From positions 53,162 through 117,161 of the forward strand of contig NZ_JOJE01000023.1 of NCBI RefSeq assembly GCF_000720255.1: DNA of 64,000 nucleotides. Direction: 5' to 3'. The position numbers and the translations under genes are program-made. This DNA comes from Streptomyces griseus subsp. griseus (lineage in GTDB: Bacteria; Actinomycetota; Actinomycetes; Streptomycetales; Streptomycetaceae). The notes beneath the pieces are model-generated. The model saw only the letters and a program-made list of their open reading frames with translations. It was not told the DNA's origin and made no database searches. This document shows, piece by piece, positions 44,055 through 52,847 of the stretch (position 1 is its first letter; each line of letters opens with the position of its first letter).

Positions 44055-44699
44055 ATGACTGAGGATCTGACGATCGGCGAGCGGATTGTGCTGCTCGCAC
44101 TGGACGAAGAGACCGGCACCCTGCGCGAAGCGCCGCTGCGGGTGTCTCTGGCGGTTTCGGCGGCCGCCTTACTGGAGCTGGGCACGGCCGGGTACCTGAC
44201 CGAGCGTGACGGCGCACTGGTCGTCGCCGGCGCGTCGACGCCGGCGGATCCGGCGGCCGCGGCCATGGCGGCGCACCTGCGCAGCCATCCCGAGGAGACG
44301 CCCAGGGAGTGGCTGCTGGCCGTGCGCGAGCAGGCACTTGACACGGCGTACAAGGGGCTGTCGGAGAAGGGACTGGTGCGGGAGCAGGGACGACGGGTCC
44401 TGGGCGCCTTCGGATCGGTGAAGTACCCGGTCACGGGCCTGTCGGAGCTCGAGGCGCTGCGAGGCCGGCTGACAGCCGTCCTGGAGGGCCAGGAACCCGA
44501 TGAGCGCACGGCGGCGCTGATCACCGTGCTGCACCACGCGGGCCTCCAGGCCGTCATGCTGCGGGACTCCGGGGCGGAGGCACCCGAGTACCGTCTGAGC
44601 GCGATCGCCGAGGGGCAAGGCACGGCCGCGGCACTCGGAGACGCGATCCGCACCACGGTCGCCGCTCTCACCGCGGTCATCGCCTCGTCCGCTCTGTAG
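44055..44699 (+). CDS. GPP34-family protein with a TTA codon
   Basis: 214 aa from ATG 44055 behind AGGGGGA. The sequence follows the GPP34/Golgi phosphoprotein 3 family: LTIGERIVLLALDEETG at the N-terminus, LLELGTAGYLTERDGALVV, then helical bundle segments. Eukaryotic members bind phosphoinositides at Golgi membranes and control glycosyltransferases; the bacterial role is unknown. Residue 39 is encoded by TTA (44169-44171), the rare codon read by the bldA tRNA in Streptomyces. It lies between the rml operon and the cluster regulator and is followed by a double hairpin. A link to glycosylation is tempting but unproven. Confidence 0.8.
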   Translation: MTEDLTIGERIVLLALDEETGTLREAPLRVSLAVSAAALLELGTAGYLTERDGALVVAGASTPADPAAAAMAAHLRSHPEETPREWLLAVREQALDTAYKGLSEKGLVREQGRRVLGAFGSVKYPVTGLSELEALRGRLTAVLEGQEPDERTAALITVLHHAGLQAVMLRDSGAEAPEYRLSAIAEGQGTAAALGDAIRTTVAALTAVIASSAL

Positions 44700-44702
44700 G
44701 AA

Positions 44703-44745
44703 GGCGCCTCCCGAGGCGCCGGCGGACCCGCCGGCCGGGTCCGCC
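44703..44745 (+). terminator. Tandem hairpins after the GPP34 gene
   Basis: Two adjacent stems: GGCGCCTC/GAGGCGCC (8 bp, 44703-44720) and GGCGGACCCG/CGGGTCCGCC (10 bp, 44721-44745). Together they separate the GPP34 gene from the regulator's promoter. Confidence 0.75.
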
Positions 44746-44779
44746 CGCCGGGCGACTATTCGCTCATTCGCTTGAATAT

Positions 44780-44815
44780 TTGACAGTTCTACGAACTGAT
44801 GTTCGAATAAGGGCC
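44780..44815 (+). promoter_or_regulatory. Promoter of the cluster regulator, leaderless, with inverted repeats
   Basis: TTGACA (44780-44785), a 17-nt spacer, then TCGAAT (44803-44808). The ATG at 44816 starts 8 nt after the -10, so the transcript probably begins at or near the start codon. The spacer contains AGTTC-TAC-GAACT (44785-44797), an operator-like dyad, and TTCGAA overlaps the -10. Confidence 0.65.
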
Positions 44816-45784
44816 ATGGGGGAAATGACCTTGACCGCTTTGGGCATGCTGAGTTTCGACGAATTGGTGTACAAGGCCCTTTTACAAGGAACAGAGTCGG
44901 ACGTATCCGGCCTGTGTGTGGCCCTCGACCGTAACGACGAGGACATCCGCGCCTCTCTGCGAAGACTCGCCAAGCAGGGCATGATCCGCTTGGATAAACA
45001 CGGCGAGCCGACCGCCCTCGACCCCGACGAGAGTGTCGGACGACTTCTGGAACAGCGACTCAAAAGGCTGCACGCGGAGCAGCAGGAAGTACTGTCGTTC
45101 GGTTACTCACTGATCAGCCGGCCTCTTGCCTGGCGTTCTCCCGGAGCGCTTCAGGGGAACGACAAGGGCGTGTGCGACCGGGCCGAGGAGTTCACCGCCC
45201 AGGCCCGGCGTGAAGTGCTGACGATGCAGCCGAACTGGACCCTGACACCACAGACGATCCTGGCCACGCGTCGGGCCGGGGTGGCCTGCCTGCGACGTGG
45301 AGTGACCGTCAAGGCCCTGATCCACAAACGGGCCCTGGAGGACGAGGCCACCTCCACACTCCTCACGGAGATGATCCGGCACGGCGCGCAGGTACGCCTC
45401 CTGGACGGAGGGTTCGAGCGGGTACTGATCGTCGACCGGGAGACCGCCCTCGTGCAGGCCGAGCGGGGCAGCTCACCGAGCACGACGCTGGTGGAGCAGG
45501 GAGCGCTGGTCGACACCCTCCTGTCGTTCTTCGACCGGTGCTGGTCCCAGGCGCTCGACGCCGCGGCCCTGCTGTCGCCGGGGAATGGCCCCGCCCCACT
45601 GAACGAGATGCAGCTGAAGGTGCTCCAAGCCATGGCGCGCGCCGACAAGGACGAGGTCGCAGCACGTGAACTGGGCATATCCGTACGCACCTACCGGGGG
45701 CGGGTCGCGGAGCTGCTGAAGCACCTCCACGCCGCCACCCGCTTCCAGGCGGCGCTACGGGCCAAGGAGAAGGGCCTCATCTGA
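44816..45784 (+). CDS. LuxR-type regulator with TrmB-like N-terminus and a TTA codon (likely cluster regulator)
   Basis: 322 aa from ATG 44816. The N-terminal 75 residues resemble a TrmB-type winged helix (ALDRNDEDIRASLRRLAKQG). The middle is a sugar-kinase/PLD-like sensing region (LTPQTILATRRAGVACLRRG then VTVKALIHKR), and the C-terminus is a LuxR-type helix-turn-helix (VAARELGISVRTYRGRVAEL). Regulators of this layout are common next to lanthipeptide and other RiPP clusters. Residue 23 is a TTA codon (44882-44884), so translation may need the bldA tRNA. The gene converges with the biosynthetic operon; its 3' end overlaps that of the glycosyltransferase by 30 nt. Confidence 0.85.
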   Translation: MGEMTLTALGMLSFDELVYKALLQGTESDVSGLCVALDRNDEDIRASLRRLAKQGMIRLDKHGEPTALDPDESVGRLLEQRLKRLHAEQQEVLSFGYSLISRPLAWRSPGALQGNDKGVCDRAEEFTAQARREVLTMQPNWTLTPQTILATRRAGVACLRRGVTVKALIHKRALEDEATSTLLTEMIRHGAQVRLLDGGFERVLIVDRETALVQAERGSSPSTTLVEQGALVDTLLSFFDRCWSQALDAAALLSPGNGPAPLNEMQLKVLQAMARADKDEVAARELGISVRTYRGRVAELLKHLHAATRFQAALRAKEKGLI

Positions 45785-46837
45785 CCGGTGCGGCCGCCCG
45801 GGCCCGCCCTCGGCCAGGCTCCTGACGAGCCGGAGCACACGCGGCTGGACGGAGGGCACCAGCCGGGCGGCGCGGCGGGCGTGCTCGATGCGGGAACAGA
45901 GCAGGTTCCGCGCGATGGCGTACCGCCCCTGCTCGGGCACCAACACGAGCTCCTCGAAGAGCTTCACCTCTCCCGAGACCACGCGTTCGATCTCCTCGTC
46001 AAGGTCCCCGCTCCAGTCGAGGGGCCGTACCAGCGCGCCGGAGTCGTCCATCTGCCGGTACCAGTCCCTCATGTCCGCCAGGACGGCGGCGCGGAACAAC
46101 TCGTCGTGCCGGCCGGCCTGGAGTTCGCACAGCAGCGCGTGGGCGGTTCTCGCGTCATCGAGGACGACCAGGGGCAGCCGGTGGGGGCGCGGCATCCGGT
46201 TCCTCCGGGTGCCGCTGTCCATCAGCAGGGCCGCGGTCGGTTCCACGACGGTGCGAAACGTATGGCCCGCGTCGGCGACCCGCAGCCACAGATCCCAGTC
46301 CTCCAGGCCCGCACCACCGCGCCAGCCGCCGACCCGCTCCACGACACCGCGACGATGGCCCACCCTCGACGGCTCGAACATCGGTCCGAGCAATTGAAGT
46401 TGGGGGTGCCAGAAGGCCGACAGCGGCGAGAACTCGGCGGCCTCCTCGCCGTCGGCGTCGTGGTACGTGCAGCCCGTCACCGCGAGGTCCGCGTCCGCCC
46501 GCAGCATGCCGAGCAGGACACGAAGGTGATCGGGCCGCCAGACGTCGTCATGGTCCAGATAGGCGATGAACTCGCCCCGGGCAAGGGCCAGTCCCTCGTT
46601 GCGCGGCCCGCTGGGGTGGCCGCTCCGCTCGATGCGGTGGAGCCGGACGCGAGGATCCTGCCGCGCGGAGCGGCGCACCCAGTCCTCGGTGTCGTCGTCG
46701 CACCCGTCCGAGACCACGAGCAGTTCCCACTCCTGGAGGGTCTGCGCGCGGACGGAGTCGATGGTCTCCGTGATCTTCCGTGACCTGTTGTAGGTCGGAC
46801 AGATCACGGACACCGCCACTGTGTCGTCGCCGTTCAT
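45755..46837 (-). CDS. Family 2 glycosyltransferase
   Basis: 360 aa from ATG 46837. The GT-A domain is clear: VSVICPTYNRSRKITETIDS at the N-terminus, a conserved VVSDGCDDDTEDWV acid region, LARGEFIAYLDHDDVWRPDH with the metal-binding DHD in place of DxD, and LEDWDLWLRVADAGH with the ED catalytic motif. It is the last gene of the RiPP operon, 31 nt after the LanKC stop. No membrane segment is obvious, so it is probably cytoplasmic and modifies a soluble acceptor. With dTDP-rhamnose genes next to the operon, the peptide is a reasonable acceptor; this is inference. Confidence 0.85.
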   Translation of the reverse strand: MNGDDTVAVSVICPTYNRSRKITETIDSVRAQTLQEWELLVVSDGCDDDTEDWVRRSARQDPRVRLHRIERSGHPSGPRNEGLALARGEFIAYLDHDDVWRPDHLRVLLGMLRADADLAVTGCTYHDADGEEAAEFSPLSAFWHPQLQLLGPMFEPSRVGHRRGVVERVGGWRGGAGLEDWDLWLRVADAGHTFRTVVEPTAALLMDSGTRRNRMPRPHRLPLVVLDDARTAHALLCELQAGRHDELFRAAVLADMRDWYRQMDDSGALVRPLDWSGDLDEEIERVVSGEVKLFEELVLVPEQGRYAIARNLLCSRIEHARRAARLVPSVQPRVLRLVRSLAEGGPGRPHRSDEALLLGP

Positions 46838-46868
46838 GGCCCTTCATCGCCTCCGTCGTCTAACCGGT

Positions 46869-49424
46869 TCACAAGAACGCCAGAGCCCCCGGAGCGGCGT
46901 TCGCGGCGCTCAGGGCGAGCAGCATGCCTGCGGCTCCGGTCGCCAGGTCCGTCGTGAGGCGCACGTTCTCCAGGCCCAGGAACGCCGGCCTGCCCTCGTG
47001 GGCGACCTGGTACAGGCCGACCGTGGCGGCGAAGCGCTCGACCGCGGCGGCTTCCGCCGGGCCGGCCAGCCGGGTGGCCGCCAGCATCACGCCGGCGAAG
47101 CCGTGGAAGAGCCCCGAGGTGTGGGGAACGCAGTCCAGGGCCGCCCGCAGGACGGTTTCGCAGGCCAGGGCGAAGCGCGGCTCGTGGCGCTGGGCGAGGT
47201 ACTCCCTCAGAACCATGGCGGTGCCGCCACTGCCGGCGGCGAACGTGGGACGTGCGCCGACGGCACCTTCCGCCCAGCCTTCCTCCGCACCCGGCTCCAC
47301 CGTCCACCCGAGGGCGCGCAGATCGCTGTCGAGCAGCTCACGGGCCCCGTCGAGCAGGCCGGTGTCGGGCGTGTGGGCGTACAGACGCAGCAGGAGCAGC
47401 GCGCCACCGGACCTGCCGCGCAGCAGACCGGCCTCGCCGCGGCGGGGAGATCGGGTCGCCGCGCTCTCGGCCACCTGCTCCGCCAGGAGCGTGGCGTGCT
47501 TCAGGGCGGCGTCGTCCCCCGTGGCTCGTGCCCGGTACAGATGGGCGAGCCCCAGCCCGGCCCGGCCGTCCAGGAGGCTGTCGTTCGCGGGTTCCACCCC
47601 GGACGCCTCCTTCAGCAGAGCCTCGGCGGCATCGGTCCGGCCGAGGCGCTGCAGCGCGCATGCGACACCGGACGTGCCGGTGTAGAGCCCCGGGGACGGG
47701 TCGGTGGACCGGCGCGCGGACTCCTCGAGCCAGTCGACGTGGGCAGCGGGTATCTCCGTCCCCGCATCGCTGAGGGCCCACAGCACCCCTGCGGCTCCGT
47801 AGGCGAGGCAGGTTCCGCCCTCCGGCAGGATGAACTGGGCCGTGTCACCGGGAAACAGGCGGTCCTCGCGTCCGGGCGTGGCCGTCGCGAGAATGCCTTG
47901 CCCCACGGCGGCCGGGTCCCGTCGGCCCGTGGTGAGCTGCTCGGCCGCGGCGCTGGGCAGATCGCCGGACACCGTGTCCGCGTGGCCGTCCCGCGCGCCC
48001 GCACCGTCACCGGTCGTGAGGGGCGCGAGGTCGGCGCGGACCTTGGCCCCGTAGTCCTCCGGGACCGGGTAGCGGGCCTCCACGAGCTCGATCAGTTGGT
48101 CCAGCTTGTCCGCGTCCCACGACAGGAGATTGGTGAGCGGGGCGAACAGGGCGATGCGCAGGCAGCCCAAGGCGTACCTGTCGATGTCCTTGCCCCGGTA
48201 GGTGGGGGGCGCGGCGAAGCCCGGCGCCGCGTGGATCTGGCGCGCGGTGAGGTCGGTCGACGCAGTCTCCAGGTCGATGAACGCGACGGAGCCGTCCGGG
48301 CGGACCATGACGTTGCCGGGGTGCAGGTCGCCGAAGACGACACCCCGCTCGTGCATGGCCCGCACGCCCTGCTCGATCTGGTCGAGCACCTCGAGCGCCC
48401 ATCGGGTGTACGTGGCGGTCCGGTCCGGATCAGCGTCCGGAGACGACGGGTTGTCCCTGGTGGTCCGGATCGCGAGCGTCTCGCCCTCCACGAACTCCCG
48501 CACGAGGAAGTGGTGTTCGTGCCCCACACGGGCTTCGATGAGTTCCGGCACCCACTGGAGGCCGGCGAGCTTGCGCAGGCAGTCGCGCTCGCGGACGAGT
48601 CGGGCGACCGCGTCCTCACCGTTGGTGTCGATCCCGGCGAGCGGTCTCGCCTCCCGGAGCAGGACGGGCGCGCCCGTGCGCACGTCGGTTCCGCGGTAGA
48701 CGCCCCCGCCGTTGGAGAAGTGCAGGGCCTGTTCGGCGCGGTAGGGGAAGTCGCGCAGGGTGCCCGCGTTGCGCGCCTCCACCGCTTCCGTCAGACAGTC
48801 GGGAATGGTCACCCACTCCGGGGGCCGGAACGATGGACCGCGCCGGTCCGGTACCAGCCTGCCCTCGGGATCCTCGATGCAGGGGACCGTCTCCCCCCTC
48901 TCCGACTTCATCGTGCGCGCGACGAACCCGCCGTAGCGCACGTAGAGGGGACCGGAACGCCATCTGAGGTCACTGAGGATGTAGGGACCCCGCTCCCCGT
49001 CGAGGACGGCTCCCAGCTCGTGCAGCACGGAGGCCAGGCGGGTCTCGTCCTCGGGATAGATGGTGATGAACTTGCCGCTGGCTCCGCGGTCGCCGTACTT
49101 GCCGTTGCGTCGCAGCAGCACCTGCCTGCTGCGGATGAACTTGAACGCCATGCGGCGGGCGACCAGCCACTCCCAGGACCGGGCGAGGATGCTCTGCGCG
49201 TTCTCGGAGGTGGCCGACACATGGATCTTCCAGCCCTGAAGCGGCATCCGGAACCCGTGCGGGGTCAGCATGGTCCAGTCGGGCCCCGTATGGCACGACC
49301 AATCGTCAGGCGTCTCGGACGTCAGGGCACGGAAATCGTCGTCCGCGTCGCCGGTTTCGGGCTCGACCCGGTCGAAGAAGGGCGTGCCTGGCGCCAGGAA
49401 CATCACACGCCTATGAGCATCCAT
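46869..49424 (-). CDS. Class III lanthipeptide synthetase (LanKC)
   Basis: An 851-aa three-part enzyme: phosphoSer/Thr lyase (1-215), Ser/Thr kinase (about 240-470) and LanC-like cyclase (about 530-851). It phosphorylates Ser/Thr in a precursor and eliminates phosphate to give dehydroamino acids. Kinase residues include D366 and N371 (GDLHPGN) and D384 (FIDLE). The position expected to hold the ATP-binding Lys in this family is Arg257 (VLLREARP). The cyclase shows GLYTGTSGV, GRAGLGLAHL, GRSGGALLLL and GLFHGFAGV, but the zinc Cys/Cys/His ligands of class I, II and IV are missing, which makes it class III. The precursors have no Cys, so Dha/Dhb formation without rings is the expected outcome. 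Confidence 0.9.
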   Translation of the reverse strand: MDAHRRVMFLAPGTPFFDRVEPETGDADDDFRALTSETPDDWSCHTGPDWTMLTPHGFRMPLQGWKIHVSATSENAQSILARSWEWLVARRMAFKFIRSRQVLLRRNGKYGDRGASGKFITIYPEDETRLASVLHELGAVLDGERGPYILSDLRWRSGPLYVRYGGFVARTMKSERGETVPCIEDPEGRLVPDRRGPSFRPPEWVTIPDCLTEAVEARNAGTLRDFPYRAEQALHFSNGGGVYRGTDVRTGAPVLLREARPLAGIDTNGEDAVARLVRERDCLRKLAGLQWVPELIEARVGHEHHFLVREFVEGETLAIRTTRDNPSSPDADPDRTATYTRWALEVLDQIEQGVRAMHERGVVFGDLHPGNVMVRPDGSVAFIDLETASTDLTARQIHAAPGFAAPPTYRGKDIDRYALGCLRIALFAPLTNLLSWDADKLDQLIELVEARYPVPEDYGAKVRADLAPLTTGDGAGARDGHADTVSGDLPSAAAEQLTTGRRDPAAVGQGILATATPGREDRLFPGDTAQFILPEGGTCLAYGAAGVLWALSDAGTEIPAAHVDWLEESARRSTDPSPGLYTGTSGVACALQRLGRTDAAEALLKEASGVEPANDSLLDGRAGLGLAHLYRARATGDDAALKHATLLAEQVAESAATRSPRRGEAGLLRGRSGGALLLLRLYAHTPDTGLLDGARELLDSDLRALGWTVEPGAEEGWAEGAVGARPTFAAGSGGTAMVLREYLAQRHEPRFALACETVLRAALDCVPHTSGLFHGFAGVMLAATRLAGPAEAAAVERFAATVGLYQVAHEGRPAFLGLENVRLTTDLATGAAGMLLALSAANAAPGALAFL

Positions 49425-49477
49425 GACAGATTCAACCGCCTTCAGGAGTACGAGAGATCAGAAGTGGCGGGTGGGAA

Positions 49478-51139
49478 TCAGCGCCAGAAGGGCGCCAGGT
49501 ACTTGAGGTAGAGCCAGTCGCCCAAGCGCCGCTCGCCCGCGCTCACCACGGCTTGGCCCGTGGTGCCCGGGGCCGCCCGTCCGCCGTCGAGGACGATCCC
49601 GGAGGCCGGCACCCGTACCGAATCGAGGCCCTTCACGGGGACGAAGGCGGAGATCGGCACCGACAGGTCCGTGAAATCGGTGGACGCCACCGTAGCCGTG
49701 CCCAACTGCTTCTGGAGCACGACACCGCCGCTCAGCAGACGCACCTCGGCGCCGGGCTCGATGGCGCTCCGGTCGGTCGTCCCGGTCGACACGAGCACCG
49801 TCCGGCCCTGCTCCTCGACGAAGCCGCCGGTGACGGTGTACGGCACGGAGACCCCCAGCATGACCGCCGCGACAGCCGCGATCCCCACCACGGAGACAGT
49901 GACGCGCCGCCACAGGGGCGCTCCGGCGGTCCGGGCCTCCGAATGCAGCTTGAGGGCGGCGGCGTAGACGCGCAGCATCAGGTACCCGAGAGCGACGGAG
50001 ACGATGACAGCGCCCACCAGGCCGGCGCTCTCGAGGACCGAGCCCCACAGTGTGAAGGCCATGCTCAGGACGTACAGCGGAAACAGCATGCACGCCAGAC
50101 CGAACAGGGGCGCCCAGTCGACCCCGGGCAGCGCACGCTCATGGCGTCCGCCGAACAGCAGCCTGGCGACGAGCCGACGCGCGTCCGTCATGGACCGGTC
50201 CCGCAGGTGGGAGACGTCCAGATGGCTCATGAGCGCCAGGTAGCCGTCCAGCTTGACGAACGGGATGGCGTTGAAGAACCCGGAGACGTAGTTGGTCACC
50301 GTCAGGAGCAGCAGGAAATCACGCAGCGCGGGGCTGCCGCCCGCCGCCGCCACGACGACGGAGCCGACGCCGGCGAGACCGGCGATGACCGCCTGGGTGG
50401 CGATACCGGCCAGTGCGACCCGTACGCGCTGACGGTTCTTCGGCAGCCGCCACCCGTCGGTCACGTCACAGAAGAACGCGGGCGTCAGGTAGAAGAACAT
50501 GAAGCCCATGCGGCTGGGCCGGCCACCGTAGTGGCTGAGCACCAGACCGTGCGAAAGCTCGTGCAGCATGGTGCCGCAGTACGTGACGACCATCAGCGCG
50601 ATCAGCGCCGGCATGGAGATCGGCTCGGCCAGGGCGTCCAAGGTCGCCGGGGCCTGGGCGACGAGACACAGCAGTCCTGCCGCGGCGAGGACCGCGGCTA
50701 CGACCGCCCAGCCACGGTGCGCGAGACGGGCGGTGAGCGGACGGAACCTGCTCAGCATGCGTTCCGGACGCACCAGGGTGAACTGGACGGTGAGCGGCGG
50801 GACGAAGGTGATCCTCCGGTCCCCGCGCGGTTTACGGTCCGCGTCCTCGAGGAGCTGGGTGCGCTGAGCACGCAGCAGGCCCTCGGCCACCAGCTCGACG
50901 TTCCAGGGATCGCCGAGCTCCCTCGCCATGTCCTCGGCGTCGCGGGTGCCGTCGGCGAGGCTCAGGAGCCTCGCCATGCCGGCGGCCACCCGCAGGTAGC
51001 GCTGCGCGCCGGACTGGACGAGCCAGGGGGCGCCGTCCTCGATCGGCTCGTGAACCCGAACGTCCGGCGCCAGGCGCGGAAACTCGGGCAGGGGTGCCGG
51101 AGTCGGGTCCGCCTGTGGCCGGTTCAGGGTCAGTTTCAC
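49478..51139 (-). CDS. M50-type intramembrane metalloprotease of the daptide cluster
   Basis: 553 aa from GTG 51139, whose GTGA overlaps the ABC permease stop. The N-terminal 100 residues are PqqD-like (YLRVAAGMARLLSLADGT), a fold used for leader recognition. From residue 140 there are many membrane helices. The zinc motif is HELSH (193-197), with the second metal site at KLDG (about 296-299), as in site-2 proteases. Daptide clusters encode a membrane metalloprotease of this type, thought to remove the leader. Its place in the transporter operon fits cleavage coupled to export. Confidence 0.8.
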   Translation of the reverse strand: MKLTLNRPQADPTPAPLPEFPRLAPDVRVHEPIEDGAPWLVQSGAQRYLRVAAGMARLLSLADGTRDAEDMARELGDPWNVELVAEGLLRAQRTQLLEDADRKPRGDRRITFVPPLTVQFTLVRPERMLSRFRPLTARLAHRGWAVVAAVLAAAGLLCLVAQAPATLDALAEPISMPALIALMVVTYCGTMLHELSHGLVLSHYGGRPSRMGFMFFYLTPAFFCDVTDGWRLPKNRQRVRVALAGIATQAVIAGLAGVGSVVVAAAGGSPALRDFLLLLTVTNYVSGFFNAIPFVKLDGYLALMSHLDVSHLRDRSMTDARRLVARLLFGGRHERALPGVDWAPLFGLACMLFPLYVLSMAFTLWGSVLESAGLVGAVIVSVALGYLMLRVYAAALKLHSEARTAGAPLWRRVTVSVVGIAAVAAVMLGVSVPYTVTGGFVEEQGRTVLVSTGTTDRSAIEPGAEVRLLSGGVVLQKQLGTATVASTDFTDLSVPISAFVPVKGLDSVRVPASGIVLDGGRAAPGTTGQAVVSAGERRLGDWLYLKYLAPFWR

Positions 51140-51876
51140 GGCAGGTCCCTGCGGAGGAACAGGGTCCGGGTGGCGATCGTGCCCGCGCCGATCCACACCG
51201 CGAGGACCACCAGGGCCCACGGGATCGACAGCAGATGGTCATTGCCGCCCCGGTACACGGACGCCATGGCCTCGTCGATGGTGAACCTGCCGATCTCCGG
51301 GATCAGCCGCAGCAGCCCCTCCCCGACCAGCCAGGTGCTGATCAGCAGGACGAGAATGGCGGCGACCTGCTGCCGGATCAGCAGCCCGAGCAGGGCACCC
51401 CACACGGCGCCCACCACGATGACCAGCATCACCCCGAGCAGCGTCCAGGTGGTGGTAGCCGTCCACTCGGGCTCCTGCGCGCGCCCGGCCAGGAACACCC
51501 ACGGGCTGGCGGCGGCCAGCACACCGGCCCCCAGCGCGAACACCGAGCCGCAGCCGGCGACGGCGATCAGCTTGGCCGCGAACAGCCGTCCTCTGCCACC
51601 GCTCAGCAGAACCGACCGGCTGATGGCGCCGTTTCCGAACTCCCTGGTCACCGCGAGCATGGCGACCACCGCGGCGGCGAGTTCGACCATGAACCAGCCC
51701 TGCACCAGGGTGGATGTGATCTCGCGGGTGCTGCCGAGCTCCGGAGTCCTGGCGAGCTCCTGCTGCAGGAAGCCGGCGTCGGCCATCACACACATCAGCA
51801 CCGCGGCGGCGGCCACGCCCCACCAGGCACGCCCGGTCCAGATCTTGCGCCACTCGGCTCCGATCAGGTCACGCAT
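51136..51876 (-). CDS. ABC-2-type transporter permease
   Basis: 246 aa from ATG 51876, with an 8-nt overlap with the ATPase gene. About six membrane segments (residues 20-40, 60-80, 105-130, 145-170, 175-195, 220-240). The N-terminal RDLIGAEWRKIWTGRAWW is typical of ABC-2 permeases. With the ATPase it should form an exporter for the mature peptide or an immunity pump. Confidence 0.82.
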   Translation of the reverse strand: MRDLIGAEWRKIWTGRAWWGVAAAAVLMCVMADAGFLQQELARTPELGSTREITSTLVQGWFMVELAAAVVAMLAVTREFGNGAISRSVLLSGGRGRLFAAKLIAVAGCGSVFALGAGVLAAASPWVFLAGRAQEPEWTATTTWTLLGVMLVIVVGAVWGALLGLLIRQQVAAILVLLISTWLVGEGLLRLIPEIGRFTIDEAMASVYRGGNDHLLSIPWALVVLAVWIGAGTIATRTLFLRRDLP

Positions 51877-52597
51877 GAGCGTTCTCCTTCGCCGCGGGCC
51901 CCACCAGGTCGAAGAAGCGGCTCTCCAGGCTGACGTCGCCGTTCTGCGTGAGGTCGGCGGCCGTGCCGCTGTAGCGCAGCGTCTTCTGCAGGATGACGAT
52001 GTCGTCGGCCATCTGCTCGACCTCCGCCAGGATGTGGCTGGAGACCAGCACGGTGCGCCCTTCATCCGCGAGGGACCGCAGGAGCTCCCGGAGCCAGCGG
52101 ATGCCGTCGGGGTCGAGTCCATTGGCGGGTTCGTCCAGGATGAGCAGTTCGGGGTCGGCGAGCAACGCGGTCGCCAGGGCGTGCCGCTGCCGCATGCCCT
52201 GCGAGTAGTCGCGGAGCCTGCGGTGGGCGTCCTCGGCGAGCCCCACCTGTTCGAGGACGTCGTCCACCCTCGTACGAGGCAGACCGATGGTCTTCGCCCA
52301 GATCCCCAGGTCGGCTCGTCCGGAGGCCGCGCCGGACGGACCGATTCCGTCGATGCTGACTCCCACCCGGTGCGCCGCGCGGGGCAGTTGTGCGTACGGA
52401 TGACCGAAGATCGTGGCGCGGCCCGAGGTCGGACGCGCGAGACCCAGCAGCATCCGCAAGGTCGTCGTCTTTCCGGCCCCGTTGCGTCCGAGGAGTCCCA
52501 CGACCCGACCCGACCGGACGGTGAAGGACACGTCCTCGACCGCGGTCAGTTCGCCGTAGCGCTTCGTGAGTCCCGTGATGTCGACGATGTCGGTCAC
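51869..52597 (-). CDS. ABC transporter ATP-binding protein
   Basis: 242 aa from GTG 52597, overlapping the upstream stop (GTGA). Walker A is GRNGAGKTT (residues 37-45), the signature is YSQGMRQRH, Walker B is LLILDEPANGLDP and the switch His is in VLVSSHIL. This is the antibiotic-export/immunity type (DRA/CcmA-like) common in RiPP clusters. It pairs with the ABC-2 permease downstream. Confidence 0.93.
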   Translation of the reverse strand: MTDIVDITGLTKRYGELTAVEDVSFTVRSGRVVGLLGRNGAGKTTTLRMLLGLARPTSGRATIFGHPYAQLPRAAHRVGVSIDGIGPSGAASGRADLGIWAKTIGLPRTRVDDVLEQVGLAEDAHRRLRDYSQGMRQRHALATALLADPELLILDEPANGLDPDGIRWLRELLRSLADEGRTVLVSSHILAEVEQMADDIVILQKTLRYSGTAADLTQNGDVSLESRFFDLVGPAAKENAHA

Positions 52598-52797
52598 GCT
52601 CCGCCCCTCCCCCTCGCACGGAGGTACAGGCCGACACAGACGATGAGCGCCAACTCCACCCCGATGCAGATAAGCAGCCCTCTGGTGCGGGCCGGGCCCT
52701 GAGTGATGGCGTACACCACGCCTGGGGCGGCCACGGCAGCGACGAGCCCGAAGGTCATGAGGGACCAGACCAGGCCGCGAGAAGATGCTTGAGGCAT
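52594..52797 (-). CDS. Small two-helix membrane protein of the cluster
   Basis: 67 aa from ATG 52797. Two membrane segments: residues 10-30 (WSLMTFGLVAAVAAPGVVYA) and 42-58 (LLICIGVELALIVCVGLYL). A GGGGAG lies 11 nt upstream. The stop overlaps the ATPase start. Its place as the first gene after the precursor hairpin, joined to the transporter genes, suggests an accessory transport or immunity role. No family is recognised. Confidence 0.7.
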   Translation of the reverse strand: MPQASSRGLVWSLMTFGLVAAVAAPGVVYAITQGPARTRGLLICIGVELALIVCVGLYLRARGRGGA

Positions 52798-52847
52798 CAG
52801 GTATCTCTCCCCTGCGGCTCGGGGCCGCACGTATATTCATCGGTGCG

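Noticed and set aside
44055..46837. Idea that the GPP34 gene is a lanthipeptide precursor or modifying enzyme
   Set aside because: The sequence fits the GPP34 family along its length and has no leader/core or enzyme motif; only its position ties it to the cluster.
46821..52702. Plus-strand frames of 896 and 1049 codons opposite the RiPP operon
   Set aside because: They run antisense across several well-supported genes and their overlaps. No real protein would span those boundaries.
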